From positions 66,643,500-66,707,499 of the forward strand of contig NC_089581.1 of the NCBI RefSeq assembly GCF_019320115.1: a stretch of 64,000 bases of DNA, read 5' to 3'. This document shows positions 62,621 through 64,000 of the stretch, one piece after another. The notes beneath the pieces are model-generated. The model was not told the origin of the DNA and made no database searches. It saw only the letters and a program-made list of their open reading frames with translations. The position numbers were made by a program, and so were the translations under genes. The stretch's first letter is position 1, and each line of letters starts with the position of its first letter. Source of the DNA: Miscanthus floridulus (Eukaryota; Streptophyta; Magnoliopsida; Poales; Poaceae).

Positions 62621-64000
62621 TTGGTGTTTGGACCATCGGGTAGGATTTTCAAAAGCTTTCAAAAGCATGCACGTCACATAGTTTCAACCAAAGCCAGTGC
62701 TAGTCATGGTCACCACCTCTGTTTGGCACCGCTGCTGCCACTGCTGGCTGCCAGTGAGCACTGCCGAGCCCGCCGTGTTGCCACTATTGCGCTTGTGCGG
62801 GCACGCCACGCATGGGCCGCCGCACTGGCCGTCCTAGCCACTACCCTTGCCCTACTGGTTGCGCTACGCTGCTGCTCTAGCACGCCGCGTACGCTCCCAC
62901 ACCGGCCGCCATTGTGCCTGCGCATGTACACCCGCGCGTTGGCCCTGCGCTGCCAGCCTAGGTCTCCTGCTGTCGTGTGCTGCCACACGGCACGCGCGCG
63001 CTGGGCCCGGCCATGCCTGGCTGCTCTGCTCCTCCTTCAATGCGTCTGCCCATGGCTACTGCTCGCCATCGCGTCACGTCGTGTCGCTTGCCCTGTGCGC
63101 TATCCGGCGCTGCCGTCCCGCTACTGCTTCCGTTGACATCGACTATGTGCGCGCATGGGCTCGTCCTGCTTGCCTCGTCCTCACGCTTGCGCTTGAGGCC
63201 ATGCCAAAGGTGCCAGTCATGTCGCCTGGAAGGTCACCGGCCGACCAAGCCATGCCAAAGCCAAATTGATGCGCTGGCCCCCTTTCTTTGTACCGAGCAC
63301 ATTTGGTGGTCGAGTGGAAGGACAGCGTCGTGCCAAATCGGTCACTGTGGCAGTGGTACAATGGAGGGCCACCAATTTGAAATTTTGCCATCGCCGCCCG
63401 CCATAAGTCCATAGGTGCACACTCCACCGTTTTCCAATTAGCGGTGCACACTATGAGCTCGGGTAGTTAGCTATCGAGTGAAGTCATCCCGATGTTCGTT
63501 CGGTCTACAGTGAGGTAAGGTGGGGCGTTCCCCTCGCGGCAGTCCACCATGGCCGCTAAAGCGTGCGCACAGCCAGAGCATCATGTGGTGCTTCGCCGTT
63601 TCAATTAGGTTGTGCCTTGAGTAATAGTTGACTTGGTTATCGCGCTCATGCAGTGGTTTCGTCGGTGGAGCCACGAGTCATAGAGACGCCTTCGATGTGC
63701 TCGTCGAGAACCAGAGTCACCCCGTGTTCATGGCCGACCACCTTGCCGAGCCTCGTGCCTTTGCCCAGTTTGTCCATCACACCGCTGGTGAGGTCCTCTT
63801 GCTCCTAGGGTAGCTGGTTGACTCAATTAGGGCCGGGGTTTGCTAGAGCGCGTAGCTGTCCCTAGCGGACGTAGGTAGATGTTGTTTCCGTGGCTGACGT
63901 GTTTGAAGGTAGTAGCGGACCAATTAGGACTTCTACATTATTTAACGTAGCCTGCAGACGGTCACCAAGTAGTAGTAGAGGTGTTCGAATAGGTGGTTTC
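62621..64000. other. GC-rich region with several weak ORFs
   Basis: Overlapping open frames on both strands (for example 62621-63136 plus and 63143-63451 minus) are expected at this base composition and show no known domains. The decamer ggtgcacact occurs at 63413 and 63442. The region may be transposon-captured or GC-rich leader DNA; the window ends before this can be judged. Confidence 0.35.

Noticed and set aside
62621..63136. 171-codon Ala/Arg/Cys-rich ORF
   Set aside because: GC-rich sequence with overlapping open frames on both strands and no domain.

Overview
This window is nuclear DNA of a grass. The evidence is a GC-rich 5' gene end, Stowaway, hAT and Mutator-type elements, long Ty1/copia (Maximus/SIRE-type) retrotransposons, and two host genes with clear plant orthologues. 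The repeat style suggests an Andropogoneae species (Saccharum, Miscanthus or Sorghum type); that is inference. There is no prokaryotic, organellar or rRNA/tRNA content.

Layout. 1-7.3 kb: local duplications, a Stowaway-like MITE and a decayed minus-strand LINE whose ORF2 is split by a dead hAT transposon. 7.3-9.3 kb: no supported gene. 9.3-14.25 kb: a 436-bp hAT MITE with a perfect 8-bp target duplication, itself split by a 4.5-kb LTR retrotransposon without gag-pol that carries a 68/72-bp satellite-like array. 15.4-18.1 kb: a complete five-exon organic cation/carnitine transporter 7 (NiaP-like, MFS) gene on the minus strand, with one intron that fits the reading frame only as GC-AG. 19.1-20.45 kb: a Mutator-like element with long inverted repeats around a GC-rich core. 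21-22 kb: a LINE 3' fragment. 22.5-30.9 kb: a complete nine-exon DPB-type E2F dimerisation partner gene on the plus strand. Its introns carry a MITE inside a MITE, another Stowaway, a second CAATG/CATTG-ended hAT element and a copia gag fragment. 31.8-34.2 kb: degenerate repeats and MITE-like hairpins.

34,249-60,732 is one large copia element (5-bp duplication GTTCT) with damaged gag and pol. A second copia element lies inside it in reverse orientation at 41,789-55,009 (duplication CCTTT, two 1,585-bp LTRs about 1% different). The inner gag and pol are uninterrupted. Both elements have a third reading frame downstream of pol. In the outer element this frame also carries an ~800-bp insertion and a 440-bp hAT MITE. 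60.7-64 kb: a damaged two-exon piece of a GRF-type zinc-finger gene, then GC-rich sequence of unknown nature.

The most interesting signals are in the copia pair. (1) The inner third ORF is one 808-codon frame without frameshift, and all seven of its stop codons are TAG; the outer third ORF shows the same TAG-only pattern. (2) Each family has its own short GC-rich motif clustered upstream of the LTR TATA box and again upstream of the third ORF. (3) The inner third ORF looks like a separate transcription unit, with TATA, GC-rich leader and an intron ending at the ATG. The two host genes have no visible functional connection: one is a membrane transporter, the other a cell-cycle transcription factor.
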